A stretch of DNA of 64,000 bases from Amanita rubescens (GCA_015039365.1 WION01000180.1:45260-109259), one strand, 5' to 3'; numbered from the stretch's first letter, positions 12,953 to 24,402 are shown. Notes: generated from the letters alone by a model not told the origin. A program made the numbers and translations.

Positions 12953-13613
12953 TGTAAGGACGGTGATCCTAATTGGGATGGAGCCCGGGAACTAAGCTGT
13001 GGACAGGGAAGGACGGAGTATAACGGAGTCTGGGACGTAGTGGGGAAAGGCTAGGCTTCAGCGTGCAAGCTGCGCCGTGCTAACGTACGTCTTGCCTAAA
13101 CTTCTGAAGAACGCTCTGGAGTCCAAAGGGCGAGCAGTCTGGATGAGGTCTTAGACGATGAAAGGCAGGGAGTCAATATGAGTTGGGGCACAATCCAAGT
13201 TGATATTTGGACTACTGTATGAATACAAGTGAGGCCTTATATACATAGTCCGACAAGGGGAGTTATGGCTGTGTTCTGATGAGAACAGGAAACTATGGAG
13301 ATATGGAACAGGAAGTGGAGTAGAGCATATGGTACGAAGGGATAATGATACCAGTGATACCTGAGATGAAACAAGAGGTGAAACAAGTATGGAAAATATG
13401 TAGAAGGGAACTTAGCGAATGTCAGGGAAAGTATGGAGTCCGAGCACGGAGTTGTGACAGAGTCCGTGACGGAGTTGTGACGGAGTTTTCGGAGTTTTGG
13501 CATAGGCTTGATATGAGATGCGACATGAGTGGAAAATGGTCATGGGTATAGTCTGGAGTCCATCGGGGTCCGAGGTCACAGAGTTTGGGTGGAGTCCGGA
13601 ACGGGATATGACA
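12953..13613 (-). mobile_element. Solo LTR B, inserted antisense in LTR A
   Basis: 661 bp, starting TGTAAGGACGG and ending GGATATGACA. It is the reverse complement of the LTR A family. The target duplication GTTCC (12948-12952, 13614-13618) lies inside LTR A, so B is younger than A. Sense and antisense copies side by side would give a hairpin transcript. Confidence 0.92.
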
Positions 13614-13699
13614 GTTCCCTTCTACATATTTTCCATACTTGTTTCACCTCTTGTTTCATCTCGGATATCACTGGTATCATTATCCCTTCGTACCATATG

Positions 13700-14217
13700 T
13701 GTTATGATCACGTCGATCTCCACCTACGATGTGTCCACGCTAAGAGCGTTTGACAAAGTAGACTAAGTCCAACGGACAAGTCAAACAATAGGTGAACGAA
13801 TAAGCTAAGTGATAAGACGACTATGAGGAGTCTTATCCTTGAGAGCGATAATGAATGGAGTAGAAACGACGTTCTTTAGGTGAGATGAGATGTGATATTG
13901 ACAAAGACAAACTAAGTCGAACTTAAGGTTCGACGCTACAGTACATCGGTTTATATACATGTACAGAAACACAGCTGTATCGTAAGTAGAACAAGGGCGA
14001 TAGCAAGTATAGGTAAAACAGGGGGCATAGGGGATGGTACGCGTATGGACAAGGGGTTGGGCATAGGGTAAACGGAATGGGGATCGATAAGAGAACGAGG
14101 TAGTCCGTTTGATGAACATAATGGGGATGTGACGAAGGGGTAGGCATATACGAAAAAGTAAGCATGTCCGACGTGTCATGTAATCATAATGTAGGAGTCC
14201 GTACCGTGTTTGTAACA
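13700..14217 (-). repeat. 3' LTR of the Ty3/Gypsy element
   Basis: 518 bp, beginning TGTTATGATC and ending GTTTGTAACA on the plus strand. It is nearly identical to 24418-24935. A purine-rich run lies directly upstream in coding sense (14218-14231). Confidence 0.95.
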
Positions 14218-14231
14218 CTAGCTCTCCTCTA
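14218..14231 (-). other. Polypurine tract of the Ty3/Gypsy element
   Basis: On the minus strand the bases before the 3' LTR read GTAGAGGAGAGCTAG, a purine-rich tract in the expected place for plus-strand priming. It marks 14218 as the true inner edge, so the extra ORF next to it lies inside the element. Confidence 0.65.
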
Positions 14232-14266
14232 CGTTGTTGACCGCAACAACAATATGCGGGTATCCT

Positions 14267-15625
14267 CTAGGTGTCGAGGTTATGGCGGGCGTCTTCATCG
14301 TCGTAAGGATGATAGCCGGCTGAGTTGTCGACGAAGACGTCGAAGTCATTCGTCTTGGTTCCATCCTCCTGCGTTCCAGTCGGTGGGTGTGTCCGTATAC
14401 GTTTGGACGAGTTCTTCATTATTGGCCTCAAGCGAATTGAGGAGTTTGTGGAGAACCTTGAGGCGTCGGTTCTCTTCTTTGAGGAGCTTGATGATGCGCT
14501 CCTTTGATTCGTCGTCGGGACGAGGGACTGTTGGCGGTAGGGATGTGGCGGCGAAAAGCCGGACGTGGGATTGGTAGTGAAGGAAATCCGAGATTTCCTG
14601 GTGGATGCGGGCGAGGCGTTCTCGACCGTCGAAGGCGCCGATGTTGAAGGCGGTGGGGGTGGACGTCGAAGCGCCGTTGGAGACGGTGGGGACTTGTTGG
14701 GTTTGTTCTGTGTTCCCTTCCATAGTCGATAAAGGTTATGCTGGGGAATGAGCGAGCATCTGAGGTTCTTAAATCTTTCGGCGGTCTGGGCGACAGGCGT
14801 GGAAGGTATAAGATTCTGATGGAGATCTAATTCCATCATGACGTGGGCAACTTCTTCATAGGCGTTATGAGAGAGTTGCTGCGGTTTAGCTCCTTTGGTA
14901 AACAGATCTTCTGTCCATGCGGTAGTCCGTCTAGAAGATTCGGCGATCTCCTTGATTCGATCTGCTAGATCAGCTAGGGCGATTGCTCCGATTTCGGTTC
15001 TGTTTGTAAGCTCCAAGATATGCTGTGCATCCGGTGCGATCTTATGAGCATCAAAGCTGTGATGGATGGCGACGAGATCGTTGGGGTCGTCATTAAGGAT
15101 GAATGGAGGGTGTATTTCATTCCTGACGTCTAAGATGGCTTGTTCGTAGAAGCGTTCTACGTCAGCGGCGAGGATTCGGCGCAAGAGGTCGATTCCGAAT
15201 TGGTGGATGGTGCATCCATGGGAGAGTTTGGTATACCATTCCATACGATCTAAGTTGGTCCAGATTTCTATAAGATCTGCGCAGTGGTAGTTGTATCGTT
15301 CTCGAGCATTGACGATGATTGCCTTGGCGAGTCTTGCATCTGAGAGGATGCGCCAAAGTCTGGTGAGTCGTTCCAGTTCCTGAGAATTGATTGGCAGGCC
15401 GGAAAGTCTTTTAATGTCGTCAATAGTCTTTCGCATAAGAGCTGAGCTGTTATAGTCTGTGAATGTCGTAAAGATCGTCTGAGGTTCAGAGGGAGTGATG
15501 TCTGCCATGATTCGATGACCGCTAGGGCTAGTTGGGTCGTTATCATCGCTTCTGTTGCGAAGATTGCCAGTTGGTTCCTTGTCGAATTCGGCAAAAGAGT
15601 CGGGGTTGTGATATATCTTTCGCAT
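14267..15625 (-). CDS. Unknown ORF between pol and the 3' LTR of the Gypsy element
   Basis: The frame is open from about 15939 down to 14267 (about 557 codons), with its first ATG at 15625 (452 residues). It is hydrophilic at the start, then helix-rich (ERLTRLWRIL, ADVERFYEQAILDV, LADLADRIKEIAESS) and ends in a Ser/Thr/Pro-rich tail. I do not recognise the family. It has no membrane segment or signal peptide, so it is not an envelope-like gene. It lies in the same orientation as pol, after the chromodomain and before the polypurine tract. The foldback element stands just upstream and may have cut off its real start. Confidence 0.5.
   Translation of the reverse strand: MRKIYHNPDSFAEFDKEPTGNLRNRSDDNDPTSPSGHRIMADITPSEPQTIFTTFTDYNSSALMRKTIDDIKRLSGLPINSQELERLTRLWRILSDARLAKAIIVNARERYNYHCADLIEIWTNLDRMEWYTKLSHGCTIHQFGIDLLRRILAADVERFYEQAILDVRNEIHPPFILNDDPNDLVAIHHSFDAHKIAPDAQHILELTNRTEIGAIALADLADRIKEIAESSRRTTAWTEDLFTKGAKPQQLSHNAYEEVAHVMMELDLHQNLIPSTPVAQTAERFKNLRCSLIPQHNLYRLWKGTQNKPNKSPPSPTALRRPPPPPSTSAPSTVENASPASTRKSRISFTTNPTSGFSPPHPYRQQSLVPTTNQRSASSSSSKKRTDASRFSTNSSIRLRPIMKNSSKRIRTHPPTGTQEDGTKTNDFDVFVDNSAGYHPYDDEDARHNLDT
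14346..14723 (-). other. Overlapping coiled-coil ORF, 125 residues
   Basis: In another frame, overlapping the low-complexity tail of the larger ORF, an ATG-started reading frame encodes RERLARIHQEISDFLHY, then a heptad-rich stretch (IIKLLKEENRRLKVLHKLL) and ends DWNAGGWNQDE. Its composition is more protein-like than the frame it overlaps. It may be the true C-terminal part reached by a frame change, or a separate ORF. Confidence 0.4.
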
Positions 15626-15957
15626 GTTATCAAGTATTTTCCTAGCTCTCCTTGTATCTTCATTATGTCCTCCGTTATCCTGATCTTCTGTGGTATCGTG
15701 AGGACTCGTAGCTCGGCTTGTTCTGGGTGAATCATCAGGTCGATTCTCTTTGTCAGAATCTGAAGCGCTGTGATAAGGAACGAGACGTGGCCTATTGGGT
15801 TCGGTGATCGTTGTCTTTCTGCTAGCATCCTGATTACTGGATGTATCGGGGGATTCAACGGTGGTGGTGGTGTCGTTGTCGCTGTCTGGGTAAAGACTGA
15901 GTATATGGGCGGTTCCGGTGTAACGAGCGACTCGTGGCTACACTAATTGTGATAAAA

Positions 15958-18420
15958 CTGTGGCAAAATGTGCCACTGATCGTAACGGGCTGCCACAAGC
16001 TCATGAGAAGGCGATTTCATGTGCTTTGCCTGGGGAATTTCATAGGCGATTTCATGTTTTTTCATAGGTGATTTCATTGTTTTGCCTGGGGAATTTCATA
16101 GGCGATTTCATCCTTTTGCCTGGGGAATTTCATAGGCGATTTCATCCTTTTGCCTGGGGAATTTCATAGGCGATTTCATCCTTTTGCCTGGGGAATTTCA
16201 TAGGCGATTTCATCCTTTTGCCAGGGCGATTTCATTGCCGATTTCACTGTTTTGCCAGGGTGATTTCATAGCCGATTTCATTGTTTTGCCTGGGTGATTT
16301 CATAGCCGATTTCATTGGTTTGCCTAGGGAATTTCATTGCCATTTTTGGGCAGTTGCCTTTTTAGGAATACCCATTTGGGGAGATTGCCTATTTAGGAAA
16401 TTGACAATTTGGTAGTTGCCTTTTTAGGAAATAATCAAATATTTGAATAGTTGCCTATTTAGGAAATAGACAACTTGGCAATTGCCTTTTTAGGAAATAA
16501 TCAAATATTTGAATAGTTGCCTATTTAGGACATAATCAAATATTTGAGTAATTGCCTTTTTAGGAAATTCCATTTAGGTAGTTGCCTTTTTAGGAAATAT
16601 TGTGATTTGAGTAATAGCTGATATTTGTAGTGCCAATTTTGACATTCCAAGCTAAATTCATTTTCAGGGTTTAGGGTTTAGGGTTAGAGTTTAGGGTTAG
16701 AGTTTTAGGACATTGTCAGAGCCTGCTGCCAATGGTCAAATAACTCCAATAGCTCCAAGTAACTACCTGAGGAGTGCCAGTGGTGGTCATACAATGTCAA
16801 CTTAAACTACCATTTGACACTGGTGATTCAAGTTGTATGTGGTGAGAGTGATTCAAGTTGTTGTAAATGGTGATTGATAGTGGCATTGAGGTGGTTGGTG
16901 TGTTGAGGCAGCCTACTCTGTGGTTTGAGTGGTTGGTTGTTCAATAAGGTGGTTGTTGACATTGGTCACAGTGGCAACTGGTCATTTGGTGGCAAGCAAA
17001 TTTGTCTTAAGTATGTGTTAATAAATGATCATTGAAGATGGTTGCCATTTGGTGTCAGTGTAATGTGTTGGCATTAGCCATGGTCAGGCAAGAACAGTGG
17101 TAATTTGATTGAAGAGGCCACCATTTGGTGTGGGTGTATGTATTTGCACTGGCCATGGTAAGGTAATCATTGAAAAAGTGCATTGGTTACTAGAGTTGTT
17201 GTTCCCAGTGATTGGGATCATGGTCACAAGTGACAGACAATGGAAGTTGCTGATGATTGGTGGTTGGTGATTGAGGTGGCACTCACATTGTTCAACTTCA
17301 AGTTGGTCAAAGTTGTGAAGGGTTGCGACCAACAATGCCAGCAACTCTAACCAACAGTAAGTAACTCACAACTTCTTCATGCCAAACCATGGCTAGTGAT
17401 ACACCACCTGCAACTAGATACAAAAAAGGTAAACAAAAAGGTTTCCCTTCTACTTTATTTGACCTTCTGTTGGTTGAATGTTTCCAAAAAATGCAATGAC
17501 TCAAATGAACTATTCCCTAAAAAGGCAACTATAAAATCATCTATTTCCTAAGAAGACAACTACCCAATTCAAATTTTATTTCCTAAAAAGGCAAAGGCTC
17601 AAATGAGCTATTTCCTAAAAAGGCAACTACTCAGATTTGATTATTTCCTAAAAAGGCAACCTACTAAATCATTTATTTCCTAAATAGGCTATTGCCCAAA
17701 ATCATCTATTTCCTAAAAAGGCAACTATCAAATCATCTATTTCCTAAATAGGCAACTATTCAAATATTTGATTATTTCCTAAAAAGGCAACTACCAAATT
17801 GTCTATTTCCTAAATAGGCAATCTCCACAAATGGGTATTTCCTAAAAAGGCAACTGCCCAAAAATGGCAATGAAATTCCCTAGGCAAACCAATGAAAATC
17901 GGCTATGAAATTGCCCTGGCAAAAGGATGAAATCGGCAATGAAATCACCCTGGCAAAACAATGAGATAGCCTATGAAATCGCCCTGGCAAAACAATGAGA
18001 TCGCCTATGAAATCGCCCTGGCAAAACAATGAGATCGCCTATGAAATCGCCCTGGCAAAACAATGAGATCGCCTATGAAATCGCCCTGGCAAAACAATGA
18101 GATCGCCTATGAAATCGCCCTGGCAAAACAATGAGATCGCCTATGAAATCGCCCTGGCAAAACAATGAGATCGCCTATGAAATCGCCCTGGCAAAGCAAT
18201 GAGATCGCCTATGAAATCGCCCTGGCAAAGCAATGAAATCGCCTATGAAATTGCCCAGGCAAAGCAATGAAATCGCCTATGAAATCCCCCAGGCAAAGCA
18301 ATGAGATTGCCTCTGAAAAGCAATGAAATCGGCTATGAAATTCCCCAGGCAAAGCACATGAGATCGCCTTCTCATGAGCTTGTGGCAGCCCGTTACGATC
18401 GGTGGCGCATTTTGCCACAG
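15958..18420. mobile_element. Foldback element with long tandem-repeat inverted ends
   Basis: Both ends start (left) or finish as the complement (right) of CTGTGGCAAAATG-GCCAC-GATCG, followed by TAACGGGCTGCCACAAGCTC. The inverted arms, about 0.65 and 0.9 kb, are mostly 34 bp tandem units (TTTGCCTGGGGAATTTCATA plus GGCGATTTCATCC; right arm GCCTATGAAATCGCCCTGGC). Inner arms carry TTGCCTTTTTAGGAAATA units. The 0.9 kb centre has no credible ORF. It lies in the 3' part of the Gypsy element. I could not settle its target duplication. Confidence 0.8.
16664..16713 (+). repeat. Telomere-like TTTAGGG repeats inside the foldback element
   Basis: About 50 bp of TTTAGGGTTTAGGG with TTAGAG variants at the inner end of the left arm. 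It is interstitial and degenerate. Confidence 0.75.
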
Positions 18421-18951
18421 AATTTTCATGAATCCCTGCAGCCACTATTGAACGAGCCGATTCCGGCTACGTTGGAACCGATCTCCGAATCCTTCCGAAG
18501 CTCCCCGAAGCACTCCGAGCCTATGCTCGATCCCGGAGGATGATCGTTTGTGTTCGGATGCACGCACAGGCCTCGGACTTGGTGCAGGATTCATCACATG
18601 GTCACCTCGTGCCTCCGTAGTATATATACCATTGTGTACGTAGTTGTAGTTAGCGAATTATCACCCCATTACTGCTCCGAGTTTGATTCCTTCGGTTCCC
18701 TTCGTTCCTCGGTGCTTCGGACACCTTCCACTCGTTCACCTTCATCTTCGGCACCCTCTCTGCATCCAAGACTCCCTTCGGACTGATCTCCGTAGTCCCT
18801 TTGGCCGAACGCACTTCCGCATCGGCCTTCTTCTGATCGTTTCACCGGTGATGGTGCTCTCGTCGTTGTTGGCGAGATCGTGGGTGAGGTTCTTGTTGAT
18901 TCCATGATTCATAGGTAGTTTCTGGGTGTTGTAGGTGTAGTCTTTGCTCAT
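18421..18951 (-). other. Region between pol stop and foldback element
   Basis: On the minus strand an ATG (18951) follows the pol stop codon directly and opens a 69-residue frame (MSKDYTYNTQKLP...). An overlapping frame (18669-18905) is rich in Glu, Arg and Ser. These may be the start of the extra 3' reading frame, now separated from its body by the foldback insertion. A TATATATACC stretch occurs near 18620 on the plus strand. Confidence 0.35.
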
Positions 18952-21900
18952 TCAGAGTTCCCTACGTTTCTTATATTCGTCAAGGATATCCTCGGCGTTT
19001 GACAAGTTCCTTTGGGGTTCCCAATTGTTTTCGCTTGTATCATAGCCTTTCCATTTGACGAGAAACTGTAATTGACGTCCGATCTTTCGGTGTGCGAGAA
19101 TAGCTTCTATTTCGTATTCTTCTGATCCTTCTATTAGATCGGGTGGTGGACGTGTGTCGTTAGGTCCATGGAATTCTGTTTCTTTAAATGGTGATAGTAG
19201 ACATGCGTGGAAAACGCTGTGTATCTTCCATTGTTTTGGTAAGTCTAGTTGATAGGTGACAGGTCCTAAGACTTTCTTTATCTTGAAGGGTCCTTCTCGT
19301 TTAGGTGCGAGTTTACGTGATTGATAAGGAATGCGTAGGTTCTTTGAATCTAGCCAAACCTTCTCTCCTTCTTTGAACGGTTTAGAGTGTTTCATCGTTC
19401 GTTGTGCCATTTTGAGGCGTGCAAGATCGTGTGCTGCCAGAGCTTCTTCTCTTGCTTTGATCAGGAGTCTGATGCGTTCATCTGCTACAGGGGTAGCTGA
19501 CTGTTCTGTAACCTGGGGTAGTGCCACAGGGTTAGATCCATACATGAGATAGAACGGTGATTGTTTCAGTTCTTCATGCGTTCTAGAATTATGAGCGAAT
19601 TGCGCGATAGGAAGTATCTTGTTCCATTTGTCTGGTTCATAGGCGCAGAATATGCGGAGGTATACTTCAAGTACGGCGTTATAGCGTTCCGTTTGTCCAT
19701 CTGTTTGAGGGTGAAAGGCGGTGCTCATCTTGTGTTTGATCTGAAGTGCGCTAGGTTATCCCTTTGAAGACTTTTGCTGCGAATTGCGGTCCTCTGTCAG
19801 ATATCATAATGTCTGGTAATCCGAAGTTCTTGAAAACTTCTTTGATGTAGAGGTCGGCGGTTTCGGCTGATGTAATAGTTTTATTACAGGGACATAGAAT
19901 TACTCCCTTTGAAAGTCCTTGGTCGACCACGACAAAGATAGAATCAAAACCGTCACTGGGTGGTAGATCGGTGATGAAATCCATAGTAATCTGTTGAAAT
20001 GGTCGGTGTGCATGGGATTTAATCGGCATCAGGGGTGCGGCGGTGGGGTGTGTATTAGGTTTCATCTGTTGACAGGTAAGACATCCGTCGATGAAAGCTT
20101 TTGACAAGTGTTGTCATTCTAGGCCACCAATAGTGTTCCCTTAGTAGGCTAAGTGTTTTGAAGAATCCAGGGTGTCCTGCACTCGGTGCTTCGTGGTATT
20201 CTTTAATAATAGATCGGCGAAGATCAGGAGTCCATTGGAACGTATGCTTTGTTTTTAAATAGGATGATTCCGTTATCTTCGGTCCAATCGGTGATTGCTG
20301 TGCGGAGGGGCGCTGTTCCTTTCTCCTTTAAGCATCTTCTAATGGTTTCAGGCAAACTCATCGGTTTGAGTTGCAGTTCTTTACTTGATCTCGGAGGTCT
20401 TCGGCGATGACTTGAATGAATAATGAGTCAGGGAGCATTGTGACTGTTTCGTCATCTTCTTCTCCATTAGTGTGATCAGGTCGGCGGGATAAGGCGTCCG
20501 CTTGAGTTCAGTTTTGCTCCAGGTACGTGAATTAGTTGGTAATTATATCTTGAGAGATTATTCCACCATCTTGCTTGTCTAGCTGTGAGACGTTGTGGTG
20601 CGCGGTAATAGGTTAAGTTTTTGTGATCGCAGTGTATAGTGAGTGTGTGTTCTGCTCCAAGCAGTAGGTACTTTCCATTCGTCGAGGGCGTAAATTATGG
20701 CAAAGAGCTCTCTGTCGTAGATTTGCCAGTTTCGTTCAGTAGGCGTAAGTGCGTGTGAGAGATATCCACAAGGGTGTAAGTCTCCGTTTTCGTCTTTCTG
20801 CATTAAGGCGGCTCCGACAGCCCATTTAGATGCGTCTGTTTCAAGTATGAAGGGTTGATTGACATCTGGCATCTTTAGTACTGGTGCTGTTACGAAACTT
20901 TCCTTTAATGAGTCGAAGGCGACTCTACATTCTAGTGTCCATTCCCATATCTTGTTTTTCTTCGTTAAGTCGTGAAGGGGTCGTGCGAGGTGCGCGAATC
21001 CGGATATGAAACGTCTGTAGTAATTTCCAAATCCAAGAAACGAGCGTACTTGTTTAACTGTTGTCGGAGGGGGCCAGTCTCTGATTCCAGCGAGTTTTAT
21101 TGGATCCATTTTTATCGTATCTTTCGTGATTATCATGCCTAAGAAGTCCACTTCTTCGGCGGCAAATTTGCATTTTTCAAGTTTCAGGTAAAGATCGTGT
21201 TCTTTTAATTTTGCGAGTACTAGCTTTGTTCTTTTCTCGAGTTCTTGTTTGTTGCGCGCGTGTATCAAGATGTCATCCATGTAAATGGCGATCCATCCTT
21301 CGTTCATGAAGTCCCTGAAGTAATCGTCCATCATTGCTTGAAATGTTGCTGGTGAATTGCGTAATCCAAAGAACATAACTGTCGGTTCGAATAGTCCTTT
21401 ATTCGTGATAAATGCGGCTTTCCATTCGTCTCCTTCTTTGATACGAACATTGTTGTATCCCCATCTGATGTCTAGTTTCGTAAAGTATTGCGATCCTTTA
21501 AGTTGTAGCATCAGATCGGATATGAGTGGTAAGGGGTAAGAGTTTGGTTTCGTGTGTTCGTTCAAGTATCGGTAGTCTTGGCAGGGTCTGAGTGTTTTGC
21601 TATCCTTCTTTTCAACATAAAAGAATGGCGCTGCCTGTGGAGATTTGGATGGTCGTATGTATCCTTTAGTTAGTTGTTCTTTGATCCATTCGTCAAGCGT
21701 ATTTTGTTGTAATGGTGATATTGGGTAGATCTTCCCTTTCTTTGGTATAAAATCTTCGCGAAGTTCAATTGCGTGATCCCATGATCTGCGGTCTGGGAAT
21801 CGTTCTGACGCTTGTTTTTCAAATATCTCTTTCCATTCGAGATACTCAGGAGGTAGCGTGATTTCCTTCTGATCGGTGTTGTACTTGTGTTCCATTTGTT

Positions 21901-22576
21901 GAGCTGGTGAGTAGCGATTAATCGTGATCTCGTCATAATCTTCTTCTGTCCATCTTCCTATGTCTTCAAATGGTGGTTTCCAACGTAGACTCTTCTCTTC
22001 TGGTCCTTTGTGTGACAACAAATACCGAATTACGACGTCTTCTTCCCATTTAGGCATTGCTTCTTCATCGAGTCGATGCAAGATGCTCCGTATTGATGCC
22101 TTCCATTCGTCTTCTTTGGAGTTACGGAACTCCAGAGTTCTATTCCTCCAGCTTATGATTGGGTCATGCTTCTCGAGCCACGGAAGCCCCAGTATCAAGT
22201 TTTGATCGCCAAGCGAAGTGACCAAGAACCATTCGGTCATCTTCTTTCCATTGATATCGATGGTGATCAAACACTTGTCAGAAATTTCTCCATTTGTATT
22301 ATATGTGCCGTCAACGTTCTTGACTCGGATCGGTCTTGCGAGTTTCTTCTTTCTCCATTTGTGCGCGATTGATGAATTGATAAATAAACCTTCTGCACCG
22401 CTGTCGACCAGTGCAGTCATTGATTCAGTGTTGTCTTCGGTTTCAACTTCGAGGGGAATAGATAATCGATTGCTTGAAATAGAACGTACTATTACAGGTG
22501 ATATCGAAAGATCGTCCTTTGGAGTTGAATCCGAAGTTATGGGACAAGCATCCACTGACATGTGTCCCACTGTCAA
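18952..22576 (-). pseudogene. pol: Gypsy pol: protease, RT, RNase H, integrase, chromodomain (frames broken)
   Basis: The first long frame (22576-20579) carries the aspartic protease motif DSGAEG, reverse transcriptase with YMDD, and the start of RNase H (LETDASKWAVG). Its frame changes near 20665. The integrase follows with a CxxC zinc segment and the catalytic D of TMDFITD and SDRGPQF in frame 20107-19751. The last catalytic E (DGQTERYN), a GPF module and a C-terminal chromodomain (FLVKWKGYD, NNWEP) are in 19728-18952. All domains are present in chromovirus order but at least two frame breaks separate them, so this copy cannot make an intact polyprotein as read. Confidence 0.88.
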
Positions 22577-23582
22577 AAATCCGGTTTATCCGCGTTGATA
22601 AGGAGGTTGATACGTTGATCTGGAGAGAGTTTCTTTAACATAGCGCGTATCGTTCTGTCGCTAGTGTCTTCTTCTTCTTCTTGTTCTTGCTGGCTAGACT
22701 CTTCGACGTCTTCATAGTTACTGCCATCGTCATCCCTTTCGGTTGCTCGAATATGACGACCGTGTGCGAATTTCTTTCCTTTCTTTCCATTAAACTTCTT
22801 CTTTCCTTTGTAAGATCCTTTATCCTTCCTCATGGGGCATTGTCCTGACATGTGGTCCGGTTTATGACATATGAAACAAAGTCCATCGCGGATAGTGTCG
22901 GGTACGTTCATCTTTAGATAACGCTGCCAAGAATTATTGCATCGAGATCCATATCCCATTCGTTTCGAGGGGGTTTGTGTGAAGACGTTCCTCCTCTGTT
23001 GGTTGCTAGAATGCCAATACGTGTTTCGGCGTTGTATGCTCTGAGTGCTCCTTCGTACCATTCGTCCAAGGTTTTAGGGTCTCTCATTACGACTGCTCTG
23101 TATGTGTTGGCGTCGAGTCCTTGTCCGAACATGTGGGTAGCGGCACTGCCTGTGATTCCAGCTTTCTTTATAAGTTCTTTGAATAAACCAACGTATTTTG
23201 GGATTGAGATTCGTTTTCCTTTCTTGTCTTTGCGTTTTTGTAGCTGTACTAATTCTGTGTACGCGTTTCCGGGTGAATCTATTTCTTGCCAATTATTGAG
23301 GAAATCTGGTTTTGAATCCTGTCCAGTCGTTCCATGTTATTTCCGTCTTTGCTACATCAGTTAGAGGTCGTCGTTTTGATTGCGTCTCCAGTTTTCAGCT
23401 TTGTCGGTTATCATAGATAACGTCAGTCCGATTTTAAGTCTATCTGTGTTGATGCGACCTGGATTGAGATCTAGGAATAGCTCCATTCGATCTATGAAAT
23501 CCTGTGCTTGAGATCGCTTTCCTGTGAAGGTAGGGATTTCTCCTAAGAGACTAGGAATCGGTTGTATTGCTGGCGTCGTCAT
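22573..23582 (-). pseudogene. gag: Gypsy gag with CCHC zinc knuckle (frames broken)
   Basis: Gag capsid-like sequence starts at 23582 (IPTFTGKRSQAQDFIDRME). It stops at 23361, resumes in another frame through about 22914, then a third frame carries the nucleocapsid knuckle CFICHKPDHMSGQC (CX2CX4HX4C, near 22835-22875) and an acidic tail. The Gag stop TGA falls in a run of five T residues, and the pol frame is at -1 to it. Confidence 0.8.
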
Positions 23583-23716
23583 TGTAACTGTTGGTGGTTC
23601 TGGAGGTGGTGTAGGCGGTTTCTGTGGTGGTACTGGTGGTCCTGGACTAGGATCAGGGTTTAGGATCGACTTCTATGTACTGAAGTCCTGGGGAATTCGG
23701 TTTCTCCTGTTCTGTT

Positions 23717-24313
23717 TCAAACAGGGTTGAAATCGATTGGGCTAAGTAAGTCTGGAACAGTTTTGTCTTCCGACTCGGAAAGGTCACTGGAACTTTCGAA
23801 TTGCTGATCGGGGTTTTCGTCACTTGATTCGGTTCCTGATTCGCTTTCTTCTGTTACTCCAAAAGTTTTACCTTTTGGTGTATCTTTGACTGCTGCTTTC
23901 GGTGTAGAGACTGCGCTTCTGTGCTGTAGGCTTTCGGGCAAGTTATCTGGGTTTCCTTCTATCCACTTAGGTCCTTTGAAGAAATCGTCTGGTACAAATT
24001 CGTATGTGAGTTCTGATTCAGGGCCTGGGTTATATCCTCCCCAACGTTTAGTATTTTCGTCGAATTCGACTTCAAATCCTAGGAGATAGTATTTGTCGTT
24101 GAATCGATGATAGAATGCGTTGTTGGGTGGTCTGTTGGCTCTCTGTGGTATCCAAAACTCTGATGTTGGTACGAGACTGTGGTCTTTCGAATATTTCCAA
24201 AGGTGGTCCTTAGGGTCGTTGTAGATAGCGATATGATCTAGATAATAATGTCCTCTTGTTCCTCTTGTAGCACGATTAGGCGGTGTTCCTCTGTTGATCC
24301 GAAATTGTTGCAA
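23717..24313 (-). CDS. Gypsy 5' ORF upstream of gag, 198 residues
   Basis: Intact 198-residue frame close to the 5' LTR. It begins QQFRINRGTPPNRATRG, has a Trp/Tyr-rich middle (YYLDHIAIYND, YYLLGFEVEFDE) and a strongly acidic Ser/Glu tail. It may be an N-terminal Gag domain or a separate leader protein. I do not recognise a named domain. Confidence 0.5.
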   Translation of the reverse strand: MQQFRINRGTPPNRATRGTRGHYYLDHIAIYNDPKDHLWKYSKDHSLVPTSEFWIPQRANRPPNNAFYHRFNDKYYLLGFEVEFDENTKRWGGYNPGPESELTYEFVPDDFFKGPKWIEGNPDNLPESLQHRSAVSTPKAAVKDTPKGKTFGVTEESESGTESSDENPDQQFESSSDLSESEDKTVPDLLSPIDFNPV

Positions 24314-24402
24314 GCTGACCGGTAACCTACGGGCCGGTTCTCCGGAAGTTCGATAGTTATCTTGTGTTTCACCAACGAGGTAATACTCGGGTATCGTTTT
24401 GA

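Noticed and set aside
15268..15858. 196-codon minus-strand ORF overlapping the extra Gypsy ORF
   Set aside because: The neighbouring frame stays open for about 557 codons through the same region with a more protein-like composition, so this one is taken as a shadow.
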